A DNA stretch of 45,709 nt from Planctomycetota bacterium (GTDB taxonomy: Bacteria; Planctomycetota; Planctomycetia; Gemmatales; Gemmataceae). The notes beneath the pieces were generated by a model. That model had not been told where the DNA came from. It saw nothing but the letters and a program-made list of their open reading frames with translations, and did not search any database. Shown piece after piece: positions 8,899 to 20,051 of the stretch. Position numbers and translations under genes: made by a program. Location of the stretch: positions 1 through 45,709 of the forward strand of contig JAKOSN010000244.1 of assembly GCA_029777335.1 (NCBI GenBank), in the 5' to 3' direction. Each line of letters starts with the position of its first letter. Position 1 is the stretch's first letter.

Positions 8899-10731
8899 TT
8901 GGTCACGACGGCCGATCCAACCGCAATGACCACCTCTCAGCCACTGGCGCCGTTCACCGAGCAACCGGCCGCCAACGACGTTCTCTCACGTCGTTCTGGA
9001 TGGGTGCTGCTTGGTGCCACGTCCTTCTCAGCGGTCCTTCTCTATCTTTGCTACTTTCCCATGGCGTGGGGATTCCTCGGCTGGATCGCGCTTGTCCCAT
9101 TTCTGCTCCTGGTGCGTAGCGATGCTCGTCCGCGAGCACTTTATCTGTGTGCCTGGTGGGGAGGGATCGCTTTTTATGTCCCGATCCTCCAGTGGCTACG
9201 CGTGGCCGATCCGCGCATGTATTTCACCTGGATCGGACTGTCGTTGTACTGCTCGCTCTACTGGCCATTGGCCCTGTGGTTGGTGCGACGCCTGGAGCAT
9301 ACCACGCGGCTCCCGTTGCTGGTGACGGTTCCCCTGGTCTGGATCCCTCTCGAATATCTGCGTGCCCATTTTGGGGGAGGGTTCGCCTGGTACATGCTCG
9401 GGTATACCCAGCACGCGTTTCTCCCGCTCATCCAGGTGGCTGATCTGGCGGGAGCGTATGCGGTTTCCTTGCTGGTGGCGATGGTGAATGTGATCGCCCT
9501 GGAGTGGCTGTCTCGTCTACGAGGGATCCGCCAGGTCGTTCGCATTTCCCCGGAGTCGCGCCTTCCAGGTCGCCCTGCGCTTGTGGCCCAATCGGCGCTG
9601 GTGCTTGCCCTGTTCACCGCGTATTTTGCCTATGGCTCGTGGCGCCTGGATCAGGTGCCCGATGAGCCGGGTCCACGCGTGGCGCTGATTCAGGGTAATG
9701 TTCCTCAACAGATCCGCAATGGGGTTGGTTCTACCTCCGACGAACCGCACAAAAGCCCTGCGCAGGTCATGCGCGACCATTATGCCGAACTGGGCGATCT
9801 CGCCTCCCAATTCTATCCCCATGCAGATCTTCTTGTCTGGCCGGAAACCAGCTGGCCGGACGACTGGGAGGAAGTAGGGGGGTACACCGTTGATCAGGTG
9901 CGAGGGTCCCACCAATTTACCACAATGGTGCGGCAGAAAAGATGGGGCAGCCATGTGCTGATGGGGATGAACGCACGGGTTTGGCCCAATGAAACCGACA
10001 TGGGACAACGCTACAACTCGGCGGTCCTTGTTGGCCCAACAGGGCAGTATCTGGGGCGTTACGACAAGATGCATCGCGTTCCTTTTGGCGAGTATGTTCC
10101 GTTCCGTGAATCGCTGCCGTGGATGAACCACCTGGCACCTTACGATTTTGACTATAGCGTATCACCGGGGGAGCAGTTCACGCGGCTTCCGCTGGGAAAG
10201 TACACGTTTGGAGTGATTATCTGCTACGAGGCAACCGATCCGCAACTGGCACGCGAATATGTGAATCCAGCTCAGGGCGCTCCGGTCGATTTCCTGATTA
10301 ACATCTCCAACGACGGGTGGTTTGATGGCACCAGCGAGCACGAGGAGCATCTGGCGGTTTCGCGGTTCCGGGCGATCGAGGCACGCCGTTCCTTGACACG
10401 CTCGGTGAATATGGGGATCTCGGCCCTGATCGACAGCAACGGGCGAGTCCTGGCACCTCAGCGGATCAGCCGACAGGGGGATGTCACCATCTGGGAGGTC
10501 GATCCCGCTCTTGGTGCCGTGGCGGAATTACCCCTTGCGCGTTGGCACGAGTTCAAGAAAGTGCGCGGCGTGATGCTGGCAGTGGTTCCGCTCGACACGC
10601 GAACCAGCCTCTATGCTCGCTGCGGGGACTGGCTACCTGGGGGAGGGGGGATACTGCTCGGAGTGGCCCTGGTATTCGGAGGGATCCGCACACGTTGGCA
10701 AGCCAGGAAGGCAGCTCCGAGGGCGGTCTAA
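8899..10731 (+). CDS. lnt: Apolipoprotein N-acyltransferase
   Basis: Lnt adds the third acyl chain to the N-terminal cysteine of lipoproteins in the inner membrane. The 610-residue protein has about seven hydrophobic segments in the first 250 residues and then a nitrilase-fold domain. The catalytic triad can be read: E316 in VWPETSW, K390 in YDKMHRVPFGEYVPF and C442 in VIICYEATDP, matching Glu267, Lys335 and Cys387 of the E. coli enzyme. A last membrane helix lies near the C-terminus. The start is taken as TTG 8899 because GAAAGGAAGG lies 6 nt before it; ATG 8926 is an alternative. A loop insertion between Glu and Lys (around residues 320-350) makes it longer than the 512-residue E. coli enzyme. 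Putative lipoproteins are encoded at 11681 and 24223. Confidence 0.94.
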   Translation: MVTTADPTAMTTSQPLAPFTEQPAANDVLSRRSGWVLLGATSFSAVLLYLCYFPMAWGFLGWIALVPFLLLVRSDARPRALYLCAWWGGIAFYVPILQWLRVADPRMYFTWIGLSLYCSLYWPLALWLVRRLEHTTRLPLLVTVPLVWIPLEYLRAHFGGGFAWYMLGYTQHAFLPLIQVADLAGAYAVSLLVAMVNVIALEWLSRLRGIRQVVRISPESRLPGRPALVAQSALVLALFTAYFAYGSWRLDQVPDEPGPRVALIQGNVPQQIRNGVGSTSDEPHKSPAQVMRDHYAELGDLASQFYPHADLLVWPETSWPDDWEEVGGYTVDQVRGSHQFTTMVRQKRWGSHVLMGMNARVWPNETDMGQRYNSAVLVGPTGQYLGRYDKMHRVPFGEYVPFRESLPWMNHLAPYDFDYSVSPGEQFTRLPLGKYTFGVIICYEATDPQLAREYVNPAQGAPVDFLINISNDGWFDGTSEHEEHLAVSRFRAIEARRSLTRSVNMGISALIDSNGRVLAPQRISRQGDVTIWEVDPALGAVAELPLARWHEFKKVRGVMLAVVPLDTRTSLYARCGDWLPGGGGILLGVALVFGGIRTRWQARKAAPRAV

Positions 10732-10746
10732 CGCCTGGAGTGGACG

Positions 10747-11604
10747 ATGGAGAAGAAACCACGATCCTGGCGCATTCGCCTGATCCGAATTCTGCTTGGG
10801 GTTGTTCTGGGCCTGTTTGGAGTGATCCTCTTGTTGCTGTTGTTGGAGCGGCGATTCATCTTCTTTCCAACCACCGCGGAGACTGCGTGGGCCGATCCTC
10901 CCGCAGCCATTCATGCGGAGGACGTCTACCTTCCGCTGAGCGACAACGTGGTCGTTCACGGTTGGTGGTGCCCCACGCCGGGGTGGAAACCCGACGACGG
11001 AGCGATGCTCTACTGTCACGGGAACGCCGGCAATCTAAGCTTTCGTGGGGCGGGGGTGCAGCGCTGGCAAGAACGTTGTGGGATCGCCGTTTTCATCATC
11101 GACTACCCGGGCTATGGTCGTAGCACCGGACAACCCGACGAACAGGCGTGTTATGCCACTGCGGAGGCCGCCTACCACTGGCTCGTACAGGATCGCCAGA
11201 TCCCGGCGGAGAAGATTCTCCTTTATGGCGGGTCCCTGGGCGGAGGAGTGGCCGTGGAGATCGCCACCCGGCATCCTCATCGGGGATTGATCCTGGTGAG
11301 CACCTTTACCTCCGTTCCCGATGTTGCCGCAGGAACCTATTCCTGGCTTCCAGTTCGTGCTCTGCTGCGCACGCGCTTCGATAATTTGGCGAAAATTGGT
11401 AACTGTCCGAAGCCGGTCTTCATCGCGCACGGTACGGGGGACCGGGTGATTCCCTTCCACCACGGGGAACGTCTTTACCAGGCAGCCAAGGAGCCCAAGC
11501 GTTTCTTTCCCATGCCCAATCTTGATCACAACCACACTCCCATTCCCGAGTTCTATACCGAGTTTCAACAGTTTCTCTCGGGCTGTGAACACGGGGTAAA
11601 ATGA
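10747..11604 (+). CDS. Membrane-anchored alpha/beta hydrolase (YfhR/BEM46-like)
   Basis: The 285-residue protein has one N-terminal membrane helix (residues about 12-32) followed by an alpha/beta hydrolase domain. The oxyanion-site motif YCHGNAGNLS, the nucleophile elbow GGSLGG, the acid in GTGDRVIPF and the His in NLDHNHTP are all present, so it should be an active serine hydrolase facing the periplasm. The match is to the BEM46/YfhR group, whose substrates are unknown. It starts 15 nt after lnt and its stop overlaps the start of a 27-codon ORF (ATGA). This suggests one transcription unit running from lnt, or from moeA, through to 12520. Confidence 0.88.
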   Translation: MEKKPRSWRIRLIRILLGVVLGLFGVILLLLLLERRFIFFPTTAETAWADPPAAIHAEDVYLPLSDNVVVHGWWCPTPGWKPDDGAMLYCHGNAGNLSFRGAGVQRWQERCGIAVFIIDYPGYGRSTGQPDEQACYATAEAAYHWLVQDRQIPAEKILLYGGSLGGGVAVEIATRHPHRGLILVSTFTSVPDVAAGTYSWLPVRALLRTRFDNLAKIGNCPKPVFIAHGTGDRVIPFHHGERLYQAAKEPKRFFPMPNLDHNHTPIPEFYTEFQQFLSGCEHGVK

Positions 11605-11684
11605 TCTGGTTCGTTGCCAGCCTCCTTGTTATAGCGTCGGCCGGAATTGGATTCCTGGCTGATCGCAAAGGAGAGAGGTCATGA
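11601..11684 (+). CDS. 27-residue single-helix membrane microprotein
   Basis: The ORF starts at ATG 11601, sharing ATGA with the stop of the hydrolase gene, and stops at 11684, sharing ATGA with the start of the next gene. The peptide begins MIWFVASLLVIASAGIGFLA and ends in the charged tail DRKGERS, so residues 2-20 make one membrane helix. The ribosome binding site of the following gene (GGAGAGAGG) lies inside its last codons. Tight overlap on both sides argues that it is translated, or at least serves as a translational relay between its neighbours. No homology is known to me. It may be only a coupling leader. Confidence 0.5.
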   Translation: MIWFVASLLVIASAGIGFLADRKGERS

Positions 11685-12520
11685 TCCGCACGACGATGGC
11701 GGCCACGATCACTGGGCTGGTGCTCGCCGCGTGTGCGTCTGCGCAAACCGCTGCTCCGCGTCTGCACTGGCAACAGGGCCAGGTGCTGACGTATCGCGTG
11801 GAGCAGCAAATGCAGGTGGGTGAGACAGTCGGTACGATGACCACCCAGAGCAAGCAACAGATCACGCTCGTCAAGCGCTGGCAAGTGACGGCGGTCGATC
11901 CTGCAGGAGTTGCCACGTTGCAACTTTCGCTTACCTCCATGCGGTTGGAAACGACCCCAGCCAGTGGCGATCCGCTGCTGTATGATTCGAGCGCACCCGA
12001 GAAAAGCAATCCCCAGATGAAGGAAACGCTGGGTCGCTACATTGGCGTCCCGTTAGCGGTGGTGCGGCTCGATCCGCTCGGGCGTGTGGTTGAGGTGAAG
12101 GAATCCAAGTTTGGTCCGGCCAGCCGCTTTGAAAGCGAACCTCCCTTTGTGTGCCCGCTCCCCGAAGCCGCCCCTCAGAATGGCCAGACGTGGGAACGCA
12201 ACTTTACCATCGTGCTTGAGCCGCCGCAGGGGACAGGGGAACGACACGCCGCCATCCAGAAATGTCAGTGCAAGGCCGTTGCCGGGGGGAAACTCCAGGT
12301 CCTCGTGGCCAGCGAACTGAAAGCACCGCCCAGGACAGTGGCGGATCAGATTCCCCTTTTGCAATCCTTGCCTCAGGGCGAGGTCCTCTTCGATCTCCAG
12401 ACAGGACGGATGGAAAGCTGTCGTCTGACGATCGACAGGGAAGTTAAAGAGCACCAGGGGCCTGGCAGTAGCTATCGCTACTCCAAGAGCTATAGCGAAC
12501 AGTTGATTCAAGGGCAGTGA
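11681..12520 (+). CDS. Exported protein of unknown function, probable lipoprotein
   Basis: The 279-residue product begins with a signal peptide, MIRTTMAATITGLVLAACASAQ. LAAC fits a lipobox with Cys18, so a lipoprotein is possible; cleavage by signal peptidase I after ASA is the alternative. The mature part is beta-rich, with repeated short strands such as QVLTYRVEQQMQ and VRLDPLGRVVEV, and resembles planctomycete proteins of the DUF6263 type in character. That family call is weak. GGAGAGAGG lies about 2 nt before the start and the gene overlaps the 27-codon ORF by 4 nt. It is the last gene before a 17-bp inverted repeat and converges with the minus-strand operon. Confidence 0.7.
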   Translation: MIRTTMAATITGLVLAACASAQTAAPRLHWQQGQVLTYRVEQQMQVGETVGTMTTQSKQQITLVKRWQVTAVDPAGVATLQLSLTSMRLETTPASGDPLLYDSSAPEKSNPQMKETLGRYIGVPLAVVRLDPLGRVVEVKESKFGPASRFESEPPFVCPLPEAAPQNGQTWERNFTIVLEPPQGTGERHAAIQKCQCKAVAGGKLQVLVASELKAPPRTVADQIPLLQSLPQGEVLFDLQTGRMESCRLTIDREVKEHQGPGSSYRYSKSYSEQLIQGQ

Positions 12521-12532
12521 TTGGAGAACGAA

Positions 12533-12638
12533 GCTTTTCAGAGTCCCGAGGATTGGCTGCGAGATTGTTCCGCCAGGGACGATCGATTGGGGCGTGCCTG
12601 GAGTAAAGTCCGCCCACAGAGTCGGGACTCTGAAAAGC
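12533..12638. repeat. Perfect 17-bp inverted repeat pair bounding a 106-bp segment
   Basis: GCTTTTCAGAGTCCCGA at 12533-12549 is the exact reverse complement of TCGGGACTCTGAAAAGC at 12622-12638. The arms are 72 nt apart and lie between two convergent genes (stops at 12520 and 12663). They could form the base of a long hairpin acting as a two-way terminator, or be the ends of a miniature transposable element. No clear target duplication is seen outside the arms. Confidence 0.75.
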
Positions 12639-12662
12639 ACGGGTTTTCCTTGCCTGGTTGCC

Positions 12663-13619
12663 TCAACGATCCTTGCGCCAGCCGAGCTTGCCAATTCGTT
12701 TCAACTCCGCTTCGATATCCTTCCCTTCATAAAATGAGAGCCATCCGTGCAGTTGTTTGGTTTCCCCGGGAGCGCAGTCGGGGAATTTGGGATCGCTGTG
12801 CAAACACGGACATTGCTCGTTGGCCCAGGTACGATGCGGATGATCCCACGCCGTGATAATCCAGCGTTTTCCATCCCTGGAACGACAGGTAGCGTAGGGG
12901 CTGTGCATCACCTTGTTGTCGTTGTTTTGCTGCTCGAACCCCGCAGCCCCCTTGAGCATCACACAGTTCTGCACACGCAGATCGCTGAGTTTTTCCCGGG
13001 TGCCGTTGGTTAACCAGAGTTCCATGCGCACCGCTTCTCTGGTTGGGATCACCCGGGCCCCAAATACAATTCCGTTGGGCAACCGGCGTTCACTCACCAG
13101 CGAACCGTCGCCACGTTTGACCCATTCCTGCCTCGGGAGATCGATCTTCTGCTTGGTCCAGATGGTGGGCACATGGGTATGAGCCAGGTAGGTCAAGCCG
13201 AGATTGGACCAGATCGCTTCGGGCACATCGACCACGACATAGCTCGCCTCGTCCCAGGGAGTGAAGACACTTACCTTGGTCTCGCGCTGCGGGCGAATGG
13301 CACCATCGAGAAAACCGATGCGCGGATGTCGTCCGCCAGGGTAGGGCAACACCAGCAGGGGAGCATCCATGGGGCGTTTGGGGCGCGTTGCCGCGCTGAT
13401 CTGGAACTTCTTCAGGGCGGCCTGGACTTCCTCTTCCTTCAGCCCCAGCACACTTCCGGCTTCAGACACCGTAAAATGGTGATACCAGATCATGTTCTCC
13501 AGCCACGCGCGCAACTCGGCGTCACTGCGTGCGGGACGAACTTCTTTTGCTTGTTCGTCGGCGCGTACCGGCGTTGCCAGAAGCACGAATCCCAGCAGTG
13601 TGCAGGTCAGAGATTTCAT
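12663..13619 (-). CDS. Exported protein of unknown function in the DUF1501/PSD1 operon
   Basis: The 318-residue product starts with a signal peptide (MKSLTCTLLGFVLLATPVRA, cleavage after ARA or nearby). Next is a short helical, helix-turn-helix-like segment, MIWYHHFTVSEAGSVLGL followed by KEEEVQAALKKF, and then a beta-rich domain of about 220 residues with Cys pairs late on (EQCPCLH, PDCAPGE). PYPGGRHPRIGFLDGAIRPQ and the later tryptophans suggest a carbohydrate-binding or mutarotase-like sheet fold, but this is a guess. The gene starts 16 nt after the DUF1501 stop on the same strand. I know no function. Confidence 0.75.
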   Translation of the reverse strand: MKSLTCTLLGFVLLATPVRADEQAKEVRPARSDAELRAWLENMIWYHHFTVSEAGSVLGLKEEEVQAALKKFQISAATRPKRPMDAPLLVLPYPGGRHPRIGFLDGAIRPQRETKVSVFTPWDEASYVVVDVPEAIWSNLGLTYLAHTHVPTIWTKQKIDLPRQEWVKRGDGSLVSERRLPNGIVFGARVIPTREAVRMELWLTNGTREKLSDLRVQNCVMLKGAAGFEQQNNDNKVMHSPYATCRSRDGKRWIITAWDHPHRTWANEQCPCLHSDPKFPDCAPGETKQLHGWLSFYEGKDIEAELKRIGKLGWRKDR

Positions 13620-13635
13620 GGAGAGAACCCTTCAC

Positions 13636-15048
13636 TCAGGCGAGCAGTTCCTTGATCACATGCCCGTGGACATCGGTTAAGCGGAAATCCCGTCCTGCAT
13701 AGCGATAGGTGAGTTTTTCGTGATCAAATCCCAGCAAGTGCAGAATGGTCGCGTGCAGATCGTGCACGTGAACTCGTTTCTCCACCGCGGCGAAACCAAA
13801 CTCGTCGGTCGCACCATGCACCATCCCGCCCTTGACCCCGCCCCCGGCCAGCCACACTGAGAAACCGTAGTGATTGTGGTCGCGCCCGCTCAGGCCAGGT
13901 AACTCTGCCACCGGGGTTCGTCCAAATTCGCCACTCCAGAGAATCAAGGTGCTTTCCAGCATGCCACGCTGTTTGAGATCGAGCAAAAAGGCGGCGATGG
14001 CGCCATCCCAGCTCTGGGCCAACTGGCGATGTTGCTTTTCCAGATTGTCGTGGTTGTCCCAGGGCTGCCCGCCTCCACTCCACACCTGGACCACACGCAC
14101 CCCACGTTCGAGCAAACGTCGTGTGATCAGCAGTTGGCGGCCGTGCACACCCGAGCCATACAGTTCGCGGATCTTCAACGGTTCGCGATGCAGATCGAAG
14201 GCGTCGGTCGCTTCCATTTGCATGCGATAGGCGAGTTCGAACGACTGAATGCGTGCTTCCAGCTGGGGATCGTTTGGGCGCTGGCTCTGATGGCGTTGAT
14301 TGAGACGGTGGACCAGATCGAGTTGCCGTCGCTGCTCCTTCGTGGAGAGGGAGGGATTCTGAATGTTCTCGATTAATTTGCGGATATCGGTGTGCTGAGT
14401 GTCGATGTACGTACCCTGATAGGCGCCGGGGAGGAAGGCGGCTCGCCAGTTCTGGGTGGCGACAATGGGATATCCCCCTGGGCAGAGCGCGAGAAAGCCG
14501 GGGAGATTCTGGTTTTCGCTCCCCAATCCGTAGGTGATCCAGGCGCCCACGCTTGGGCGTGGGAGTCGGCCATCGCCACAATTCATCAACATCAGGGAAG
14601 GTTCGTGATTGGGCACCTCGGCATGGAGGGATCGAACGACGGCGATGTCGTCGATGGAGCGTGCGGTGCGGGCGAAAAGTTCGCTCACCTCAATTCCACT
14701 TTGCCCGTAGCGCTGGAATGCAAACGGGGAACGCATGGCGCCGGCAGTCTTGCGTTCGGTTCGCAGATTGGGGTTCGGGAGTGGTTTGCCGTGATACTTC
14801 GCCAGGAGCGGTTTGGGATCGAACGTATCAACGTGCGACGGCCCCCCATTCATGAAGAGATGGACAAAGTGTTTGGCCTTCGCGGGGAAGTGTGGTTGCC
14901 GTGGCGCCAGGGGAGAGAGCGCGGCCGGGGTGGAGTGTCCACGTGCGCCATCCGCGAGCGTTCCAAGTAACCCGATCATTCCCAACCCCAACCCGCTTCG
15001 CTGGAGCAAATCACGCCGGGAAAGCGCAGTTGAAAACAGATCGTTCAT
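13636..15048 (-). CDS. DUF1501 protein (sulfatase-like, Tat-exported)
   Basis: The 470-residue protein belongs to the DUF1501 family, which has an alkaline-phosphatase/sulfatase-like fold and is hugely expanded in planctomycetes. The N-terminus has a twin-arginine signal (SRRDLLQRSGLGLGMIGLLG). Typical blocks follow: KAKHFVHLFMNGGPSHVDTFDPKP, GSWVTYGLG-like GAWITYGLGSENQNLPGF, RGVRVVQVWSGGGQPWDNHDN, and near the end LILWSGEFGRTP, GRDHNHYGFSVWLAGGGVKGG and HATILHLLGFDHEKLTYRY. It lies 18 nt downstream of the PSD1 gene, the standard pairing. Its biochemical role is unproven; a periplasmic hydrolase acting with the PSD1 partner is assumed from context. Confidence 0.92.
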   Translation of the reverse strand: MNDLFSTALSRRDLLQRSGLGLGMIGLLGTLADGARGHSTPAALSPLAPRQPHFPAKAKHFVHLFMNGGPSHVDTFDPKPLLAKYHGKPLPNPNLRTERKTAGAMRSPFAFQRYGQSGIEVSELFARTARSIDDIAVVRSLHAEVPNHEPSLMLMNCGDGRLPRPSVGAWITYGLGSENQNLPGFLALCPGGYPIVATQNWRAAFLPGAYQGTYIDTQHTDIRKLIENIQNPSLSTKEQRRQLDLVHRLNQRHQSQRPNDPQLEARIQSFELAYRMQMEATDAFDLHREPLKIRELYGSGVHGRQLLITRRLLERGVRVVQVWSGGGQPWDNHDNLEKQHRQLAQSWDGAIAAFLLDLKQRGMLESTLILWSGEFGRTPVAELPGLSGRDHNHYGFSVWLAGGGVKGGMVHGATDEFGFAAVEKRVHVHDLHATILHLLGFDHEKLTYRYAGRDFRLTDVHGHVIKELLA

Positions 15049-15066
15049 GGGATCGATGTCGCCCTG

Positions 15067-17862
<2,796 letters not shown>

Positions 17863-17974
17863 GATCGTTCCTTTGTGCAGACTCGCTCCCGGTGGGTCAG
17901 GCGGCATTATCGCACAGGTCGGTGTCTTCCGCCAGGGAGCAACCCCAAGAATGTGGCGCAGGAGGGGAGGTGCG

Positions 17975-18004
17975 TTGACGGTCCAGGGCTGTGCCTCTTA
18001 AGAT
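17975..18004 (+). promoter_or_regulatory. Promoter for the murB operon
   Basis: TTGACG at 17975-17980 is followed after 18 nt by TAAGAT at 17999-18004. A start near 18011 would give a leader of about 30 nt to the murB ATG at 18041, which has GGAGAGGAG just upstream. It lies in the divergent gap between the PSD1 gene and murB. Confidence 0.45.
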
Positions 18005-18040
18005 GGGACAGGACCCAGGGAAAGACGGGAGAGGAGCATC

Positions 18041-18919
18041 ATGGCAGATCTGGCAGCCGTTGTCGAGAACGTGAAGCGGAACGAAGCTCTCGCTTCCTAC
18101 ACCTATCTGAAGGTGGGCGGGCCGGCTGACTGGCTGGTTCAACCACGCACGGTGGAGGAAGCCGCGTCGGTGGTGCAGTTCTGTCAACGAGAACGTGTCC
18201 CGCTCCGTGTGCTGGGCAATGGCTGTAACCTCCTTGTGGGCGATGACGGCGTCCACGCAGTGGTGATGCGCTTGAGCGAATCCGCCTTCACTCAGGTGAC
18301 GGTGGAGGGCCGGCGCGTGCAGGCTGGCGCAGGGGCAAGTCTGTCGGCACTCATCTCGCAGGCCGCTCGCCATGGGTTGGCCGGACTGGAAACGTTGGTC
18401 GGCCTGCCGGGAACGGTCGGCGGGGCTCTGCGCTGCAACGTGGGCGATCGCTCGGGAGACATTGGCCAATTTGTGCGTCGGGTCGAGGTCCTGGATGTCC
18501 GGGGCCAGAAGCAGGTCCGCGAACGGGAGGAACTGCAATTCAGCTATCACTCGAGCAGCCTGGACGATCCGGTGATCCTGGGAGCGGAGTTCGAGCTGGA
18601 GAAGGACGATCCGGACGCCCTCGTGAAGCGCATGCGCAAGGCCTGGATCTTGCGCAAGGCGACCATGCCCTTGACCTTCCAGGCGTCGGCGCGGATCTTT
18701 CGCAACCCACGCGGACTGAGCGCGGCAGCCCTGATCGAGAATGCGGGGCTGGCCCGGACGCGGGTGGGGGGAGCCGAGGTGAGCGAGCGCGATCCCAACT
18801 CGATCATTGTCCACCCCGGCGGAACAGCCCGCGACGTGCTCCGGTTGATCGACCTGGTGCACACCAAGGTACAGGAGAAGTTTCACGTGGAGATGGAACT
18901 GGAAATCGCCGTCTGGTGA
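18041..18919 (+). CDS. murB: UDP-N-acetylmuramate dehydrogenase MurB, with altered active-site residues
   Basis: MurB reduces UDP-GlcNAc-enolpyruvate to UDP-MurNAc, a committed step of peptidoglycan synthesis. The 292-residue protein has the FAD-binding part (TYLKVGGPADWLVQPRTVEEA, VLGNGCNLLVGDDG) and the family block GLAGLETLVGLPGTVGGAL. The C-terminal domain has IFRNPRGLSAAALIENAGL and VHPGGTARDVLRLID. Two positions are odd. The FSYRxS motif reads FSYHSS (H170), and the Ser or Cys that normally precedes V/I-F-K-N-P, the proton donor (Ser229 in E. coli), is R218 in SARIFRNP. The protein is therefore a divergent MurB or a MurB-like flavoprotein. It heads a three-gene overlapping set with an FtsQ-like gene. 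Confidence 0.85.
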   Translation: MADLAAVVENVKRNEALASYTYLKVGGPADWLVQPRTVEEAASVVQFCQRERVPLRVLGNGCNLLVGDDGVHAVVMRLSESAFTQVTVEGRRVQAGAGASLSALISQAARHGLAGLETLVGLPGTVGGALRCNVGDRSGDIGQFVRRVEVLDVRGQKQVREREELQFSYHSSSLDDPVILGAEFELEKDDPDALVKRMRKAWILRKATMPLTFQASARIFRNPRGLSAAALIENAGLARTRVGGAEVSERDPNSIIVHPGGTARDVLRLIDLVHTKVQEKFHVEMELEIAVW

Positions 18920-19725
18920 CAGGCCGCCGTCTTCGGACCTGGCCTGGGCAACTATGCCTCTCTGTTGCCCTTGCGGGCGGCTTGCTCTCGGGGATTCTCG
19001 CTCTTGGTGTTTTGGCGCAGCGACAGTTACCCTCTTCGACTCCCGGAACCTTTGCGGCGATTGAATGCACTCCCCCGCCAGGGATGAGTCGGGCTGCCTT
19101 TCTTGGCGAGGTCCAGTATCTCGGCGATCTCCCCGATGCATTTGATCGTCGGGATCGGTCCCTGCTCCCGCGCTTCTCGGAACTCTTCGCTGCCCATCCC
19201 TGGGTCGAAGCAGTCGAGCGCGTGGAACTCACCGGTGAACGTTTGCGCGTGCAGCTGCGTTATCGAACTCCGGTACTTGTGGTGCATACCCAGCAACAGA
19301 CGCGCGTGATCGACGCTCGGGGGTATCTCTTGCCTCTGCACACCCGCACAGAGAACCTTCCGCACTTTCATGGCCCAGTGCAGGCGCCTCTGACCCCAAC
19401 CGGGTCGCGCTGGAACGATGCGCCCCTGTTGACAGCTGCGGCCGTGGCTGGCCTTCTCCCCCGCGAGATGCCGATTACGACAATCACGGTGATAGCCAAT
19501 CAGGTGATCCTGCAGAGCAGCCGCGGAGATCGGCTTCTGTGGGGTGGTTCTCCAGGAGGCGAGGCAGCCGACGAGGCGAGTGCGACCGTCAAGTGCGGTC
19601 GCTTGCGAACGATCCTGCTGGAATGGAACGATCCTGGTCGTTCCCCCACGCCCCTCGAATATGATGTGCGCCCTGTGGATGGGGTCGTTCTTCGTTTGGT
19701 GGCGGAGTCGAGGGGAAACCCATGA
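18916..19725 (+). CDS. FtsQ/DivIB-like membrane protein
   Basis: The GTG start overlaps the murB stop (GTGA). The 269-residue product has one N-terminal membrane helix (LCLSVALAGGLLSGILALGVLA), then a periplasmic part. Residues about 85-135 resemble the FtsQ core: HPWVEAVERVELTGERLRVQ, RTPVLVV and VIDARGYLLPL, compare the family pattern PWV..A.V.R....L.V.v.E..PvA......lvD..G..f. In FtsQ/DivIB this domain scaffolds the division complex with FtsB and FtsL. Its place directly after murB matches the dcw order in many bacteria. Planctomycetes generally lack FtsZ, so a retained FtsQ would be notable. The assignment rests on pattern and position, not a search; an unrelated POTRA-like protein is possible. 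Confidence 0.55.
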   Translation: MTGRRLRTWPGQLCLSVALAGGLLSGILALGVLAQRQLPSSTPGTFAAIECTPPPGMSRAAFLGEVQYLGDLPDAFDRRDRSLLPRFSELFAAHPWVEAVERVELTGERLRVQLRYRTPVLVVHTQQQTRVIDARGYLLPLHTRTENLPHFHGPVQAPLTPTGSRWNDAPLLTAAAVAGLLPREMPITTITVIANQVILQSSRGDRLLWGGSPGGEAADEASATVKCGRLRTILLEWNDPGRSPTPLEYDVRPVDGVVLRLVAESRGNP

Positions 19726-20018
19726 TCGGCATCAGCGAGCACTCTGCGGGATGCATTCTTCCCGTTCGCGCACAACCGCGAGCGCGTAAGCCCGGTATTC
19801 AGGGTGAACAGGGAGGATCCCTCAAGGTCGCCGTATCGGCGGCACCCGAAGCGGGGAAGGCCAACGAAGCGGTCGCGCTCACCCTGGCGGAAGCCCTCGG
19901 GATCAAACGCCATCAGATCGAACTTCTCTCCGGGGCGACCAGCCGAGAGAAGCGTTTTCTGATTTCTGGGCTTACTCCGAAACAAGCCCTGGATCGTTTG
20001 CAAGCCTATCTTTGCTGA
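19722..20018 (+). CDS. DUF167 (YggU) family protein
   Basis: The 98-residue protein matches the DUF167/YggU family: VQPRARK-type VRAQPRARKPGI early on, then LKVAVSAAPEAGKANEAV, the helix LTLAEALGI, and IELLSGATSREKRFLISGL. Length and motif order are normal. The family has a small alpha/beta fold and its molecular role is unknown. ATG 19722 overlaps the stop of the FtsQ-like gene by ATGA, so it is translationally coupled to the murB set. In many bacteria the family lies near cell-division or YggT genes, which fits this setting. Confidence 0.88.
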   Translation: MIGISEHSAGCILPVRAQPRARKPGIQGEQGGSLKVAVSAAPEAGKANEAVALTLAEALGIKRHQIELLSGATSREKRFLISGLTPKQALDRLQAYLC

Positions 20019-20051
20019 CTCCTCCCAGAACATCCCCTCTTCCCTGGTCGA

